From assembly GCA_043811005.1 (NCBI GenBank), contig JBDRNO010000137.1, positions 1 through 34,579 of the forward strand: DNA of 34,579 bases. The letters run 5' to 3'. This document shows, in pieces, positions 18,602-26,212 of the stretch. The position numbers were made by a program, and so were the translations under genes. Numbering within the stretch: position 1 is the first letter of the stretch; every line of letters begins with the position of its first letter. Source of the DNA: JBDRNO01 sp043811005. GTDB lineage: Bacteria; Bacteroidota; Bacteroidia; NORP154. The notes under the pieces are model-generated. The model made no database searches, was not told the DNA's origin, and saw nothing but the letters and a program-made list of their open reading frames with translations.

Positions 18602-20266
18602 TTTCTTTTTGACCTTAACCCTCTTAGCTTTAAGCAATCTTCTTTTTAGAAGTTCCTCAAAAAATGAATGCAAAGGAAATATCAAACCTGCAATAACAGC
18701 ATTGAACGCCAGTTTTATTGCCGGTGCACCTGCTGAAAAACGTTCAATGTATGGGTCTAACATCACCAGTGTAAATTCAAAGAACAGAAGGAAGGTAAAG
18801 AAGATGATACCTTCTGCTAAACGAACAGGAATTGCAACCCTTCCTAACATAAACACTCCAATGAATAATAGCACAATAAATATCAAGATTCCCGAATACT
18901 GCAGGTTGTTGCTTCTTGATTCCTTTTCTGAATCTATTCTTGCCTGTTCTTCTTCCTGGCGTTTATCCTCAGCTATCTTCTTTTCCATCTCATATTTTGC
19001 TTCCAGCTTACCTATCTCCTTGGATTTTTCTTCGTTGAACAAACTGTCTTTCATCTCAGAACACAACTTAAAATGCTTAAACGCCTGTTCGTAATCTCCT
19101 ATCATAACATCGGTTTCTGAAAGAGCTGCATAAGTAATTTTCATCAGGTATGTATTTTCAATTTCAGTACTTATTGCCAGGCTTCTTTCAAGATATTCGA
19201 TAGCGCTGTTGTAATCACCTTTTTCCGAATATAACATCCCAATATTATTTAAGCCCGTTGCAACTCCTTGCTTATCCCCGATCTCTTCATATATTTTCAA
19301 AGATTTAAGGTAACAATCAATCGCCTCGTCATAAATTCCCCGAAGTTTATAAATAATGCCTATATTATTCAAATTATTTGCCGTTCCTTGCTTTTCACCC
19401 ATTTCTTTATTCATTTTCATTGATTGGTTGTGATACTCAATTGCCTTGTCGAACTTGCCCTGATTTTTATAAACAATACCAATGTTACTTAAGCTACTTG
19501 CAATTCCCGGTTTATCCCCTATTTCTTCTTTAATTTTTAATGATTTCAAGTAATATGCAACCGCTTTAACATTATTGCCTTGTTCATCATATACATCCCC
19601 GATATTACTTAAGCTATGTGCAATTCCCCGTTTATCTCCTATTTCTTCCTTTATTTTTAAAGATTTTAAGTAATACTCAATCGCCTTGTCATACATTCCT
19701 TTGTAATAATAAATAATTCCGATATTATTTAAATTGCTTGCAATACCCTTTTTATTTTTTAATTCTTCTAATATTTTCAGTGACTTAAGATAATATTCAA
19801 TCGCTTTGTCGTAAGAGCTCTGACGAAGATAAATTATCCCAATGTTATTCATATCTACTGCTATTCCGAGCTTTTGCCCCATCTCTTCATCTATTTTCAA
19901 TGACTTAAAGTAATATTTTATCGCTGTGTCATAAGCGCCCTGATTTTTATAAATAACACCGATATTTCTCAAAGCAACGGCAGTTCCTGTCATATATCCG
20001 ATCTTCCCTGATATTAAAAGCGCCTTGTTGGCATATTGCAATGATCCCTCATAATCGCCAATATTTTTTAGTTCCCATGACAAACCGTTTAATATTTTAA
20101 CCTTATTCGTGTCCCCGGCACAGGATTCAGGGCAGGCTTCCTCAGCTTTTTTAAGTTCATTTAACAGGCTGTCAATCACGGTTTGAGCATTGCTGATATG
20201 CGAACAAGAACAGATAATGCCAATGCAACAGGAATAAATGATCATATATTTCATAAAAATTTTCAT
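18599..20266 (-). CDS. P1: TPR, coiled-coil, three-TM membrane protein
   Basis: Start chosen at ATG 20266 (MKIFMKYMIIYSCC), which begins a signal peptide ending near SNAQ; an upstream in-frame ATG at 20314 would put 16 polar residues before it. The 555-aa product has about nine 40-residue TPR units (NNIGIIY, YDKAIEYYLKSLKI), a coiled coil (DSLFNEEKSKEIGKLEAKYE, to ~452), then a membrane module at ~453-540 with three hydrophobic segments near 455-475, 484-502 and 512-534, and a Lys/Arg-rich tail. Signal peptide plus an odd number of segments predicts a periplasmic TPR array and cytosolic C-terminus. Related Bacteroidota proteins carry a histidine kinase or cyclase there; none is present. Function unknown; signal sensing or scaffolding is inference. 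Its TAG stop lies inside a palindromic repeat. Confidence 0.9.
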   Translation of the reverse strand: MKIFMKYMIIYSCCIGIICSCSHISNAQTVIDSLLNELKKAEEACPESCAGDTNKVKILNGLSWELKNIGDYEGSLQYANKALLISGKIGYMTGTAVALRNIGVIYKNQGAYDTAIKYYFKSLKIDEEMGQKLGIAVDMNNIGIIYLRQSSYDKAIEYYLKSLKILEELKNKKGIASNLNNIGIIYYYKGMYDKAIEYYLKSLKIKEEIGDKRGIAHSLSNIGDVYDEQGNNVKAVAYYLKSLKIKEEIGDKPGIASSLSNIGIVYKNQGKFDKAIEYHNQSMKMNKEMGEKQGTANNLNNIGIIYKLRGIYDEAIDCYLKSLKIYEEIGDKQGVATGLNNIGMLYSEKGDYNSAIEYLERSLAISTEIENTYLMKITYAALSETDVMIGDYEQAFKHFKLCSEMKDSLFNEEKSKEIGKLEAKYEMEKKIAEDKRQEEEQARIDSEKESRSNNLQYSGILIFIVLLFIGVFMLGRVAIPVRLAEGIIFFTFLLFFEFTLVMLDPYIERFSAGAPAIKLAFNAVIAGLIFPLHSFFEELLKRRLLKAKRVKVKKK

Positions 20267-20350
20267 TTTAGATATAGGAAGACCTTGGCACAACACATCA
20301 TCCGGGTCATCCACCGTGAAAAAATATTTAATAGATGGTGTGGTTTGGAA

Positions 20351-20438
20351 AATGTAGAGACGAGACCTCGTCTCTACATTCCCGAGTAACAGAGACGAGA
20401 CTTTGTTGGGATATTGAGACGAGACAGGGTCTCGTCTC
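20351..20438. repeat. Cluster of GAGACGAGAC palindromes between P1 and P2
   Basis: A perfect 14-bp-arm inverted repeat (20351-20380, AATGTAGAGACGAG/CTCGTCTCTACATT, 2-nt loop), an unpaired half-copy near 20391-20401, and another hairpin (20416-20438, GAGACGAGAC/GTCTCGTCTC). They occupy most of the 248-bp gap upstream of P1. They could be an array of a small mobile repeat or transcript hairpins. Confidence 0.85.
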
Positions 20439-20514
20439 TACATTCCAATACAAATCGTCTGTAAATTCTAACATAAATATTGTTTGTGTTAATTAATTAT
20501 CAATTCCTGTTTGG

Positions 20515-21996
20515 TTATGGCTTGTCCAGATCAGGATGGTGTATAGATATATGTTTTAACCTCTCCCCTGGGGACGTAGAGACGAGACCCTGTCTCGTCT
20601 CTACTCTTTTGTATTTGATGATCCTTTTTTTTAGGCGTTCTTCAAAGAATGAATGCAATGGAAATATCAATCCTGCAATAACAGCATTGAATCCCAGTTT
20701 TATTGCCGGTGCACCTGCTGAGACAAGTTCAATATAGGGGTCTAACAGGACAAGTGTAAATTCAAAGAACAGTAGGAACGCAAAGAAGATCATGCCTTCC
20801 GCTAACCTAATTGGAATATTCAATTTACCCAGTGCCAAGAGCCCAGCGCCCAGAACCACCAGAAAAATCAGTATGCCTGAATACTGCAGGTTGTCTCTCC
20901 TTCGCTGAGCTTCTGCGAGCGCAGTCCTTCTTTGTTTTTCAATTTGTATCCGCTCCTGTTCTGCCATCTCAAACTCATACCTTGCTTCCAGCTTGCCAAT
21001 TTCTTTTGATTTCTCCTCATTAAAAAGAGAGTCTTTTATATTGGTATATTGCCTGTAATGAATTAAAGCCAATTCATAATTTTCCATTAATGAAAACACA
21101 TTGGATAGTTTTTCATTAGCCATGGCTGATAATGCCTGGTATTTGTGGAGGTTAGCCAATTCCAGACCTAACTTATATTTGTTAATGGCTTTATTATGAT
21201 CTTTGGTCTTAAGGTCTATATCTCCCAAACTGATATGGCCTATGGAAATATTATAGGTATCTTTTAGTTTCCTGTCAATCTCCATAGACATTTCGATATA
21301 TTTTCTTGCTGAATCAACTTTATTGCATTTAAAGTATATCTCGCCAAGATTATTAATTGTATTACCGATCTCCGCCTGGTAGCCAAACCTCCTCGCTACA
21401 TCTAATGATCTCTTTTGAAATTCGATTGCCCTGCCAAAGTCTTCCCTGCTTTCATAGATCAACCCCAGCCATATCCAGCAACTTATAATACCAAGGGAAT
21501 CATTGCCTGCACCGTAATGTTTAATTGCACTGTAATAGGTCTTTTCCGCCTCATCAAGGCTGTTTAAATAAACCTGAACATTCGCGATACCCATAAAGCA
21601 TTTGGCAATATATCTATCATCTGCTATTGTTTTGGCAAACCTTAAAGCATTATAATAATATTTAAGCGCCAGGTCATACTCTCCCTTTAGGTAATAATGC
21701 GTTCCAAGTTGAAGATTTCCTGAATATTTATGTTCAATTAATCCTAATTGATCTGCGTATTGTATCCATAAATTAAGATAATGGAGTAATTTGGCATCAG
21801 CCGAGTATCTGTTAGCCGTGGTCCAATTGATAACGGCATGCAGCTTAACAGAATCCGTTACCGGTGACCGTATTATTTTCTCAAGAGAATCTGAAGAGAT
21901 GCTTTCACTTTTTCCGGAAACCGGTTGAGTATCTTCCCCGGAAAGGACTGAGAGAGAGATAAAAGTAAAGATGAATATGTATGGTAACTTTTTCAT
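20515..21996 (-). CDS. P2: TPR, coiled-coil, three-TM membrane protein with repeat-derived tail
   Basis: 493 aa. A signal peptide (MKKLPYIFIFTFISLSVLSG) is followed by more divergent TPR units (YDLALKYYYNALRF, NNLGEIYFKCN, HNKAINKYKLGLEL), the shared coiled-coil start (DSLFNEEKSKEIGKLEARYE) and the three-segment membrane module at residues ~368-464. The TPR part is much less like P1 than the membrane module, so the module is under separate constraint or has been homogenised. After KYKR the frame runs into the palindrome at 20577-20603, which encodes most of VETRQGLVSTS, and continues 18 more residues to the stop; this 29-residue tail is absent from P1, P3 and P4. Function unknown. Confidence 0.9.
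   Translation of the reverse strand: MKKLPYIFIFTFISLSVLSGEDTQPVSGKSESISSDSLEKIIRSPVTDSVKLHAVINWTTANRYSADAKLLHYLNLWIQYADQLGLIEHKYSGNLQLGTHYYLKGEYDLALKYYYNALRFAKTIADDRYIAKCFMGIANVQVYLNSLDEAEKTYYSAIKHYGAGNDSLGIISCWIWLGLIYESREDFGRAIEFQKRSLDVARRFGYQAEIGNTINNLGEIYFKCNKVDSARKYIEMSMEIDRKLKDTYNISIGHISLGDIDLKTKDHNKAINKYKLGLELANLHKYQALSAMANEKLSNVFSLMENYELALIHYRQYTNIKDSLFNEEKSKEIGKLEARYEFEMAEQERIQIEKQRRTALAEAQRRRDNLQYSGILIFLVVLGAGLLALGKLNIPIRLAEGMIFFAFLLFFEFTLVLLDPYIELVSAGAPAIKLGFNAVIAGLIFPLHSFFEERLKKRIIKYKRVETRQGLVSTSPGERLKHISIHHPDLDKP
20577..20603. repeat. GAGACGAGAC palindrome inside the P2 coding region
   Basis: The same 27-bp palindrome as at 18575-18601, with identical arms and loop. On the minus strand it is read through in frame and codes for part of the P2 C-terminal tail rather than supplying a stop. 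Confidence 0.9.
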
Positions 21997-22043
21997 TTTG
22001 ATTGCTCCTGGCTGCTCGCTGCTGGCTACTCGCTTCTGATGAT

Positions 22044-22147
22044 AAAACCCTCAGGGTTTTCTTATTTGAATTAATTACTATGAATTTTTATTAAAAATAC
22101 TATTCGTTTTTTATTAACTTTTATGACTTTAGAAACCCTGAGGGTTT
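22044..22147. repeat. Two AAACCCT-AGGGTTT palindromes between P2 and P3
   Basis: AAACCCTCAGGGTTT occurs within 22044-22060 and its reverse complement AAACCCTGAGGGTTT at 22133-22147, either side of about 70 bp of AT-rich DNA. The second copy overlaps the P3 stop codon (22146-22148). A further low-complexity patch (CTGGCTGCTCGCTGCTGGC) lies at about 22010-22028. The pair could form local hairpins or a larger stem-loop. Confidence 0.75.
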
Positions 22148-23600
22148 AACTCTTCTCGCTTCTCGCGGAAATGATCCTTTTTTTTAACCGTTCTTCAAAA
22201 AATGAATGCAGCGGGAATATCAGCCCTGCAATAATAGCATTGAATCCCAGTTTTATGGCAGGTGCTCCTGCTGAGAATTGTTCAATATAGGGGTCTAGCA
22301 GGACAAGCGTAAATTCAAAGAACAGAAGGAAGGTAAAGAATATTATACCTTCTGCAAAGCGGACAGGGATAGCAACCCGTCCCAGCATAAATACTCCAAC
22401 GAATAACAGCACAATGAATATTAATATCCCTGAGTATTGGAGGTTGTTACTTCTTGCTTCCTTTTCTGCTTCTATTCTTTTCTGTTCTTCTGCAACACGC
22501 TTTTCTTCTGCCAGTTCTTTTTCCATTTCATACTTTGCTTCAAGCTTACCTATCTCTTTGGATTTTTCTTCGTTGAAAAGAGAATCTTTCAACATGCTGA
22601 ATTGTTTGTAATAAGCGAATGCATTTTTATGATCAACCATTTTCTCATAAGCTTTAGAGACACATTCACAATTTTCCTTTTCGTGATACAGGGAGCCGAT
22701 CTCTTTTGAAATTTCAATCCCTTTCAGGCAATGGTCAAGTGCTTTCTGAAGTTTACCCCGGGCAAAATAGAATTTACCTAAGTTGCAATAATATGTTGCC
22801 ATACCTTCTTTATCTCCCAGGAGTTCTGCTATTTTCAAGCTTTTCAAATAGTAATTCAATGCCATAGAATAATCGTTTTGCTTGTGATAAAGATTGGCAA
22901 TGTTGTTGTAAGATCCGGCAAGGCCTATGTCATCGCCCAATTCTTCTTTTATTTGTACGCTTTTTAAATAATAGTCCAGCGCCTTATCGTAATTGCCCTG
23001 TATTTTATAGATGATCCCTATGTTGCTATATGATGCTGCCATGCCCTTTTTATCTCCCAGCTCTTCTTTTAATTTCATGCTTTTAAAATAGTACTCTTGC
23101 GCTGTTTTGAGGTCGTCCATGTTCCAATATAGAACTCCAATATTATTATACGAAGCAGGTAATGCCTTTTTAGCTCTGTTATACAATTTGGAGTTACCTT
23201 TGATCTGCGCCTGCTCTGCCATATTTTCCAAAAGGCTCAGGCTTTTGATGTAATATTCCAGGGCTTTTGGATAATCACTCCTGATATAGTAAGAGACACC
23301 CATGGTATTCAAAGATTGTGCTTTCCACTTTAATCTTTCAATCTTTCCATCCTCATTGTTTAAAAATAACTGTTCGGCAAGGTTCAATCCTTCCTGCGCC
23401 ACAAGAAAAGCGCTATCCGGCTGGGTATAAATATAGCTCCAGGCAATTTCATAATTCGCCTGAAGACGATTGGTGTCGGGTTGTGCAGGGTCATTGTAAA
23501 CTGATCGAAGAGAATCAAGATCCGGGCTGGCGCTGCAGAGACCAATCAGGAGCAGAAAACTTAATGCCAGGAGAAGAAATATGTATATCCATTTTCTCAT
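22146..23600 (-). CDS. P3: TPR, coiled-coil, three-TM membrane protein
   Basis: 484 aa from ATG 23600. An N-terminal hydrophobic signal (MRKWIYIFLLLALSFLLLIG, ending near CSASP) precedes about six TPR units (NNIGVLYWNMDD, SNIGIIYKIQGNYDKALDYY, NNIANLYHKQNDY), the coiled coil DSLFNEEKSKEIGKLEAKYE and the membrane module at residues 385-484. In the ~85-residue core from NNLQYSG to HSFFE I count about 6 differences from P1, the closest pair here. One insertion (about residues 130-145, rich in Lys and Gln) breaks the TPR spacing. Neighbours P2 and P1 follow on the same strand with gaps of 149 and 248 bp, so co-transcription is possible but not shown. Function unknown. Confidence 0.9.
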   Translation of the reverse strand: MRKWIYIFLLLALSFLLLIGLCSASPDLDSLRSVYNDPAQPDTNRLQANYEIAWSYIYTQPDSAFLVAQEGLNLAEQLFLNNEDGKIERLKWKAQSLNTMGVSYYIRSDYPKALEYYIKSLSLLENMAEQAQIKGNSKLYNRAKKALPASYNNIGVLYWNMDDLKTAQEYYFKSMKLKEELGDKKGMAASYSNIGIIYKIQGNYDKALDYYLKSVQIKEELGDDIGLAGSYNNIANLYHKQNDYSMALNYYLKSLKIAELLGDKEGMATYYCNLGKFYFARGKLQKALDHCLKGIEISKEIGSLYHEKENCECVSKAYEKMVDHKNAFAYYKQFSMLKDSLFNEEKSKEIGKLEAKYEMEKELAEEKRVAEEQKRIEAEKEARSNNLQYSGILIFIVLLFVGVFMLGRVAIPVRFAEGIIFFTFLLFFEFTLVLLDPYIEQFSAGAPAIKLGFNAIIAGLIFPLHSFFEERLKKRIISARSEKS

Positions 23601-23698
23601 TTTTCTTTCAACAATTTATAATGTAAAAGTACGGAAATTTCTGCAGAATACTTTTCCTGTTTTGTGCAATGGGAATAATTACCTTATTATTTTAGAAA

Positions 23699-23803
23699 AT
23701 GGAAATTGGAAATTGGAAATTTGTATGGGAAATTGGAAATTGGAAATTTGAATGGGAAAGTTGAAATTGGAAATTTGTTTGGGAAAGTTGAAATTGGAAA
23801 ATA
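23699..23803. repeat. Second 27-bp tandem repeat array
   Basis: Four units (starting about 23699, 23725, 23752 and 23780) share ATGGGAAATTGGAAATTGG-AATTTG with lengths 26-28 bp. The family matches the array at 18357-18455. The four-helix-bundle gene (24072-24482) lies between this array and an inverted fragment of the same family at about 24532-24582. Confidence 0.8.
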
Positions 23804-23843
23804 GATAGAACATAACTTTGTAAATTAATTAAAAAGAAATATA

Positions 23844-23947
23844 GCCACGAATTTTCACAAATTTACACTAATAATTAATGGTTAAAATTTAATTTATTCA
23901 AAAGAAATATTTTGTGATAATTCGTGTAAATTAGCGTAATTCGTGGC
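23844..23947. repeat. Inverted repeat with CCACGAATT ends
   Basis: The left arm (23844-23872, starting GCCACGAATTTTCAC) and right arm (23919-23947, ending GTAATTCGTGGC) are imperfect inverted copies around a 46-bp AT-rich spacer. The structure resembles a small non-coding mobile element or a decayed hairpin; no gene lies inside. Confidence 0.65.
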
Positions 23948-24071
23948 AAAACATTGAAATGCGAAGCATTGCTCATAAAAACAATTAATTTTATTGGTAT
24001 TCGCGAATCTTACGATTTCACGAACACCTTTAAAACAAACAATATTGTGAGTAAATTCCGATACGTATAAA

Positions 24072-24482
24072 TTATGAGTTGGAGTGAAAATTTTTCCATG
24101 TTTTTTTTAGATTCGTTAATTGTCTGCATGAAATGTCGTAAAGTTCTATTACTTGGTTACAAGTATCAACATTTACATGATCAGGATACAAATCAATACA
24201 GGTTGATAAGTGGTTGATCATTTCATTACATTCACCTTGTGTATCCTCAATGTATTTTTTCCAGTGTTTATCTTTGTATCTTTTAGCAAATCCCTCTGAG
24301 ATTAGTGCTGTAGCAGATTTTGACGCTCTCCTCATTTGTGGGCACAAATCATACTTTTCTTCAGCAGGCAGTTTAGGCACTATTTCTTTATGAACCAGAA
24401 GCATTGCTTTATAAAGGTTTTGATACACCCTTAAGTCCTTAAAACTCTGAATCGTTGTTTCTTTTGAATTGTCATTTTCCAT
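24072..24482 (-). CDS. Four-helix-bundle protein (S23/IVP family)
   Basis: 136 aa from ATG 24482, chosen because an A-rich purine tract (AGAGAAAA) precedes it and family members start shortly before the SFKDLRVYQ segment; ATG 24509 would add nine residues. Features: FKDLRVYQNLYKAMLLVHKE, then Q-RRASKSATALISEGFAKRYKD and a C-terminal ISCRQLTNLKKTW helix. These match the small four-helix-bundle proteins first named from 23S rRNA intervening sequences (IVP/S23). Members occur widely in Bacteroidota outside rRNA genes, and their biochemical role is not settled. The gene sits among 27-bp repeats and has no clear operon partner. Confidence 0.88.
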   Translation of the reverse strand: MENDNSKETTIQSFKDLRVYQNLYKAMLLVHKEIVPKLPAEEKYDLCPQMRRASKSATALISEGFAKRYKDKHWKKYIEDTQGECNEMINHLSTCIDLYPDHVNVDTCNQVIELYDISCRQLTNLKKTWKNFHSNS

Positions 24483-24589
24483 TTTTTCTCTGTAAATAAT
24501 TAGACACAAAATTACTAAATTTCTATTCTCAACTTACCAACTCCATTTTCAAATTTCCAATTTCCAACACCATTTTCCAATACTTTTTT

Positions 24590-25177
24590 CTACTCTACAT
24601 ATTCCTTATCCAAAACAAACAGTTCCGGATACCTGGGTGTAAACTGTGCATAAAAATCCATGATCGTCTTCATATCCTTTTTCACATCTCCTGTGGGATA
24701 TAACATCTTTCCTATTCCGGCTCTTTTTTCCTTATAGTCCAGATATCCCAACATAATAGGCACTTTGGCACTTAGGGCTGTATAATAAAATCCCGTTCGC
24801 CACTTATCTCTTATGCTGCGGGATCCTTCAGGGGAAAATACTATAATCAGTTCTTTTCTTTCATCAAATAATTCCGTCATGACTTCCACCATACTTCTCC
24901 GTGTGGTTGAACCGTCCTTGGGGCTGCGGTCAATACCTATTGCCCCCAAAGGCGCCATAAAAAAATTCAGAGGAAAGCGCAACCACTCCTTTTTGAGCGT
25001 GAATTTGAGCGGAATTTTCATTAATTGAAAAGCGGCAACCATATATATCATATCCCAGTTGGATGTATGCGGAGCCCCTATCATCACGCATCTCGTGATC
25101 TTTCCTTCTTTCATCAGCGCATCATCCAACGTCCATTTATTTAACTTAAATATGATTTTGAATATTAATCTTAGCAT
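24590..25177 (-). CDS. Lysophospholipid (PlsC-type) acyltransferase
   Basis: 195 aa. It carries the acyltransferase blocks of the PlsC/AGPAT family: catalytic HX4D as H37-TSNW-D42, block II GAIGIDR (78-84) and block III FSPEGSRS (about 114-121) with the glutamate that binds the acceptor. An N-terminal amphipathic/hydrophobic stretch (LIFKIIFKL) could hold it to the membrane surface. The family transfers a fatty acyl group to lysophosphatidate or a similar acceptor in phospholipid synthesis; at 195 aa it belongs to the short group lacking extra domains, so the exact acceptor is uncertain. A 22-bp palindrome (25219-25240) lies in its leader. Confidence 0.9.
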   Translation of the reverse strand: MLRLIFKIIFKLNKWTLDDALMKEGKITRCVMIGAPHTSNWDMIYMVAAFQLMKIPLKFTLKKEWLRFPLNFFMAPLGAIGIDRSPKDGSTTRRSMVEVMTELFDERKELIIVFSPEGSRSIRDKWRTGFYYTALSAKVPIMLGYLDYKEKRAGIGKMLYPTGDVKKDMKTIMDFYAQFTPRYPELFVLDKEYVE

Positions 25178-25472
25178 GTGAGATGAGAATTAAGTTTGTA
25201 TGTTGATTAAAAAAAGTCTCTTCCGCCAGCTGGCGGAAGATAATATATTGTAATTACGATACATAAAATATAAGCGCGAATATACGGTAAATCCCGGTTA
25301 CTGTTCCGGTGCAAAAAAAACAATTGATTAAACGGAGGCAGATCCGCCTTACGCTTGTGCTGAAGCTTTCGCAACCGCTAAAGCTTTATGCGAATGCGGT
25401 CAGCGTAGGCGCATGGCGTGAAACCACAGATTGCACTCCAAACCATACAGAATTTAATCACTTTTTTATTTT
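25178..25472. other. Divergent intergenic region between the acyltransferase and tRNA-Glu
   Basis: The upstream region of both the minus-strand acyltransferase and the plus-strand tRNA. It includes the 22-bp palindrome and, at about 25333-25425, a GC-richer patch with partial inverted symmetry (CCTTACGCT...AGCGTAGG and GGCAGATCCGCC). A 68-codon plus-strand frame spans this patch, but its translation shows no recognisable domain and it overlaps the tRNA promoter, so I do not call it a gene. Confidence 0.65.
25219..25240. repeat. Perfect 22-bp palindrome (CCGCCAGCTGGCGG core)
   Basis: TCTTCCGCCAGCTGGCGGAAGA is self-complementary through its full 22 bp. It shares its core with 70-85 and 34568-34579. 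It lies about 42-63 bp upstream of the acyltransferase start and would be transcribed as a strong hairpin if the promoter is further up. Confidence 0.9.
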
Positions 25473-25502
25473 TTGCTTAAAAGCAAAAACATCCTATATT
25501 TG
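25473..25502 (+). promoter_or_regulatory. Bacteroidota-type promoter for tRNA-Glu (TTG-N19-TATATTTG)
   Basis: TTG at 25473-25475, a 19-nt spacer and TATATTTG at 25495-25502 match the primary sigma consensus of Bacteroidota (TTG at -33, TAnnTTTG at -7). It points at tRNA-Glu, whose 5' end is 77 nt downstream, leaving a transcribed leader that contains the heptamer repeats. Confidence 0.75.
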
Positions 25503-25526
25503 CACTCTTTTTTGAAATATCGAATA

Positions 25527-25575
25527 TCAAATTTCGAATTTCAAATTTCAAATTTCAAATTTCAAATTTCAAATT
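25527..25575. repeat. Seven tandem TCAAATT heptamers before tRNA-Glu
   Basis: Exactly seven 7-bp units (the second is TCGAATT) end four bases before the tRNA. The array would be inside the precursor leader removed by RNase P. It is microsatellite-like and may vary in copy number. Confidence 0.9.
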
Positions 25576-25579
25576 ACCA

Positions 25580-25654
25580 GGCCCGTTCGTCTAGGGGTTA
25601 GGATACCAGGTTTTCATCCTGGAGACAGGGGTTCGATTCCCCTACGGGCTACCA
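25580..25654 (+). tRNA. tRNA-Glu (anticodon TTC), CCA encoded
   Basis: Cloverleaf read by eye: acceptor GGCCCGT pairs with ACGGGCT with a terminal G1-U72 wobble; the anticodon stem CCAGG/CCTGG encloses TTTTCAT with anticodon TTC; the T arm AGGGG-TTCGATT-CCCCT is standard; discriminator A73 is followed by encoded CCA. Decodes GAA/GAG. A promoter lies 77 nt upstream and a terminator 15 nt downstream, so it is a single-gene transcript. Confidence 0.96.
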
Positions 25655-25668
25655 AACAAAGCAACAAA

Positions 25669-25701
25669 CCTCTACAAGTCAAGTATTTGTAGGGGTTTTT
25701 T
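25669..25701 (+). terminator. Intrinsic terminator of tRNA-Glu
   Basis: A 9-bp stem CCTCTACAA/TTGTAGGGG (one G-U), a 9-nt loop and six Ts at 25696-25701 form a textbook Rho-independent terminator on the plus strand. Confidence 0.85.
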
Positions 25702-26212
25702 GATTTAAGGTACAACAGTGGTACAACAATCTAAAGGTTTTAAAAGTTATTAGCCCTATCGGAGTTAACCAGGTAATAATTACCGGTGAAAATATTCGTG
25801 GTTATACATTCAAGCCTATCTCCATACCCATTAAATCAAGGTTTTTCCATTCCTGAGCAGTTTTTTACCGATTACATTTATGCCTTTTTTAGAGCTTAAT
25901 GTCTCAGAATGGTATTCCCTTGATCAAAGATAGATGATTGAAATAAGCGGTGAAGGGTATGTAAACTGAAGCATTTTGATTAAGGGCTGGTGGGTGGAGG
26001 AATAGTAAAGATCCTGGTATTGTTTATTTAACAATTATAATAAGAAGGTGGATATTATATATAAGGTATAAAAAAGGTCTGAATGAAAATTTAGGCTATT
26101 TGGCTGTTGAATAGATTTGCTTTAAACGAAAATGGCTGGTCAATATAAACCGGAATAGGGTGGTCAATGTGACTGGAATTTTCACTAATGGGCCTAATAC
26201 GAATTACTAAAG
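25702..26212. other. Gene-free 511-bp region after tRNA-Glu
   Basis: No supported coding region. Just after the terminator, plus-strand codons read VQQWYNN and then about 40 residues without a start or known motif; this could be a relic, but I could not assign it. A GGTCAA/CCGG repeat (26112-26182) lies at the right edge, just past the end of the next gene. No second copy of the tRNA 3' end was seen, so no attachment site is called. Confidence 0.7.
26112..26182 (+). repeat. GGTCAA/CCGG repeat, copy R1
   Basis: TAGATTTGCTTTAAACGAAAATGGC followed by two units of GGTCAA-N-(C/A)CGGAA or CTGGAA type. It is near-identical to 30822-30895, differing at a handful of positions by eye. It lies 31 bp 3' of the minus-strand gene ending at 26213. 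The tandem GGTCA...CCGG motifs resemble the multiple terminal repeats of IS21-family elements; that origin is inferred. Confidence 0.7.

Larger units (their letters stand above)
23601..24071. other. Intergenic region upstream of P3, tandem and inverted repeats
   Basis: No gene seen. It contains a 27-bp tandem array (23699-23803) and a CCACGAATT-type inverted repeat (23844-23947). The first ~100 bp upstream of P3 should hold its promoter; TACTTTTA resembles the -7 box poorly and I cannot place a -33 element. Confidence 0.75.

Noticed and set aside
25309..25515. 68-codon plus-strand frame upstream of tRNA-Glu
   Set aside because: It runs through the tRNA promoter and a partly palindromic patch; no recognisable domain.
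25527..25575. CRISPR-like appearance of the short repeats
   Set aside because: The units are contiguous heptamers with no spacers, and no cas genes are present. The 27-bp arrays also lack spacers.
25580..26212. Integrative element attached at tRNA-Glu
   Set aside because: No integrase and no second copy of the tRNA 3' end in the window; the VQQWYNN reading after the terminator is too short and unassigned.
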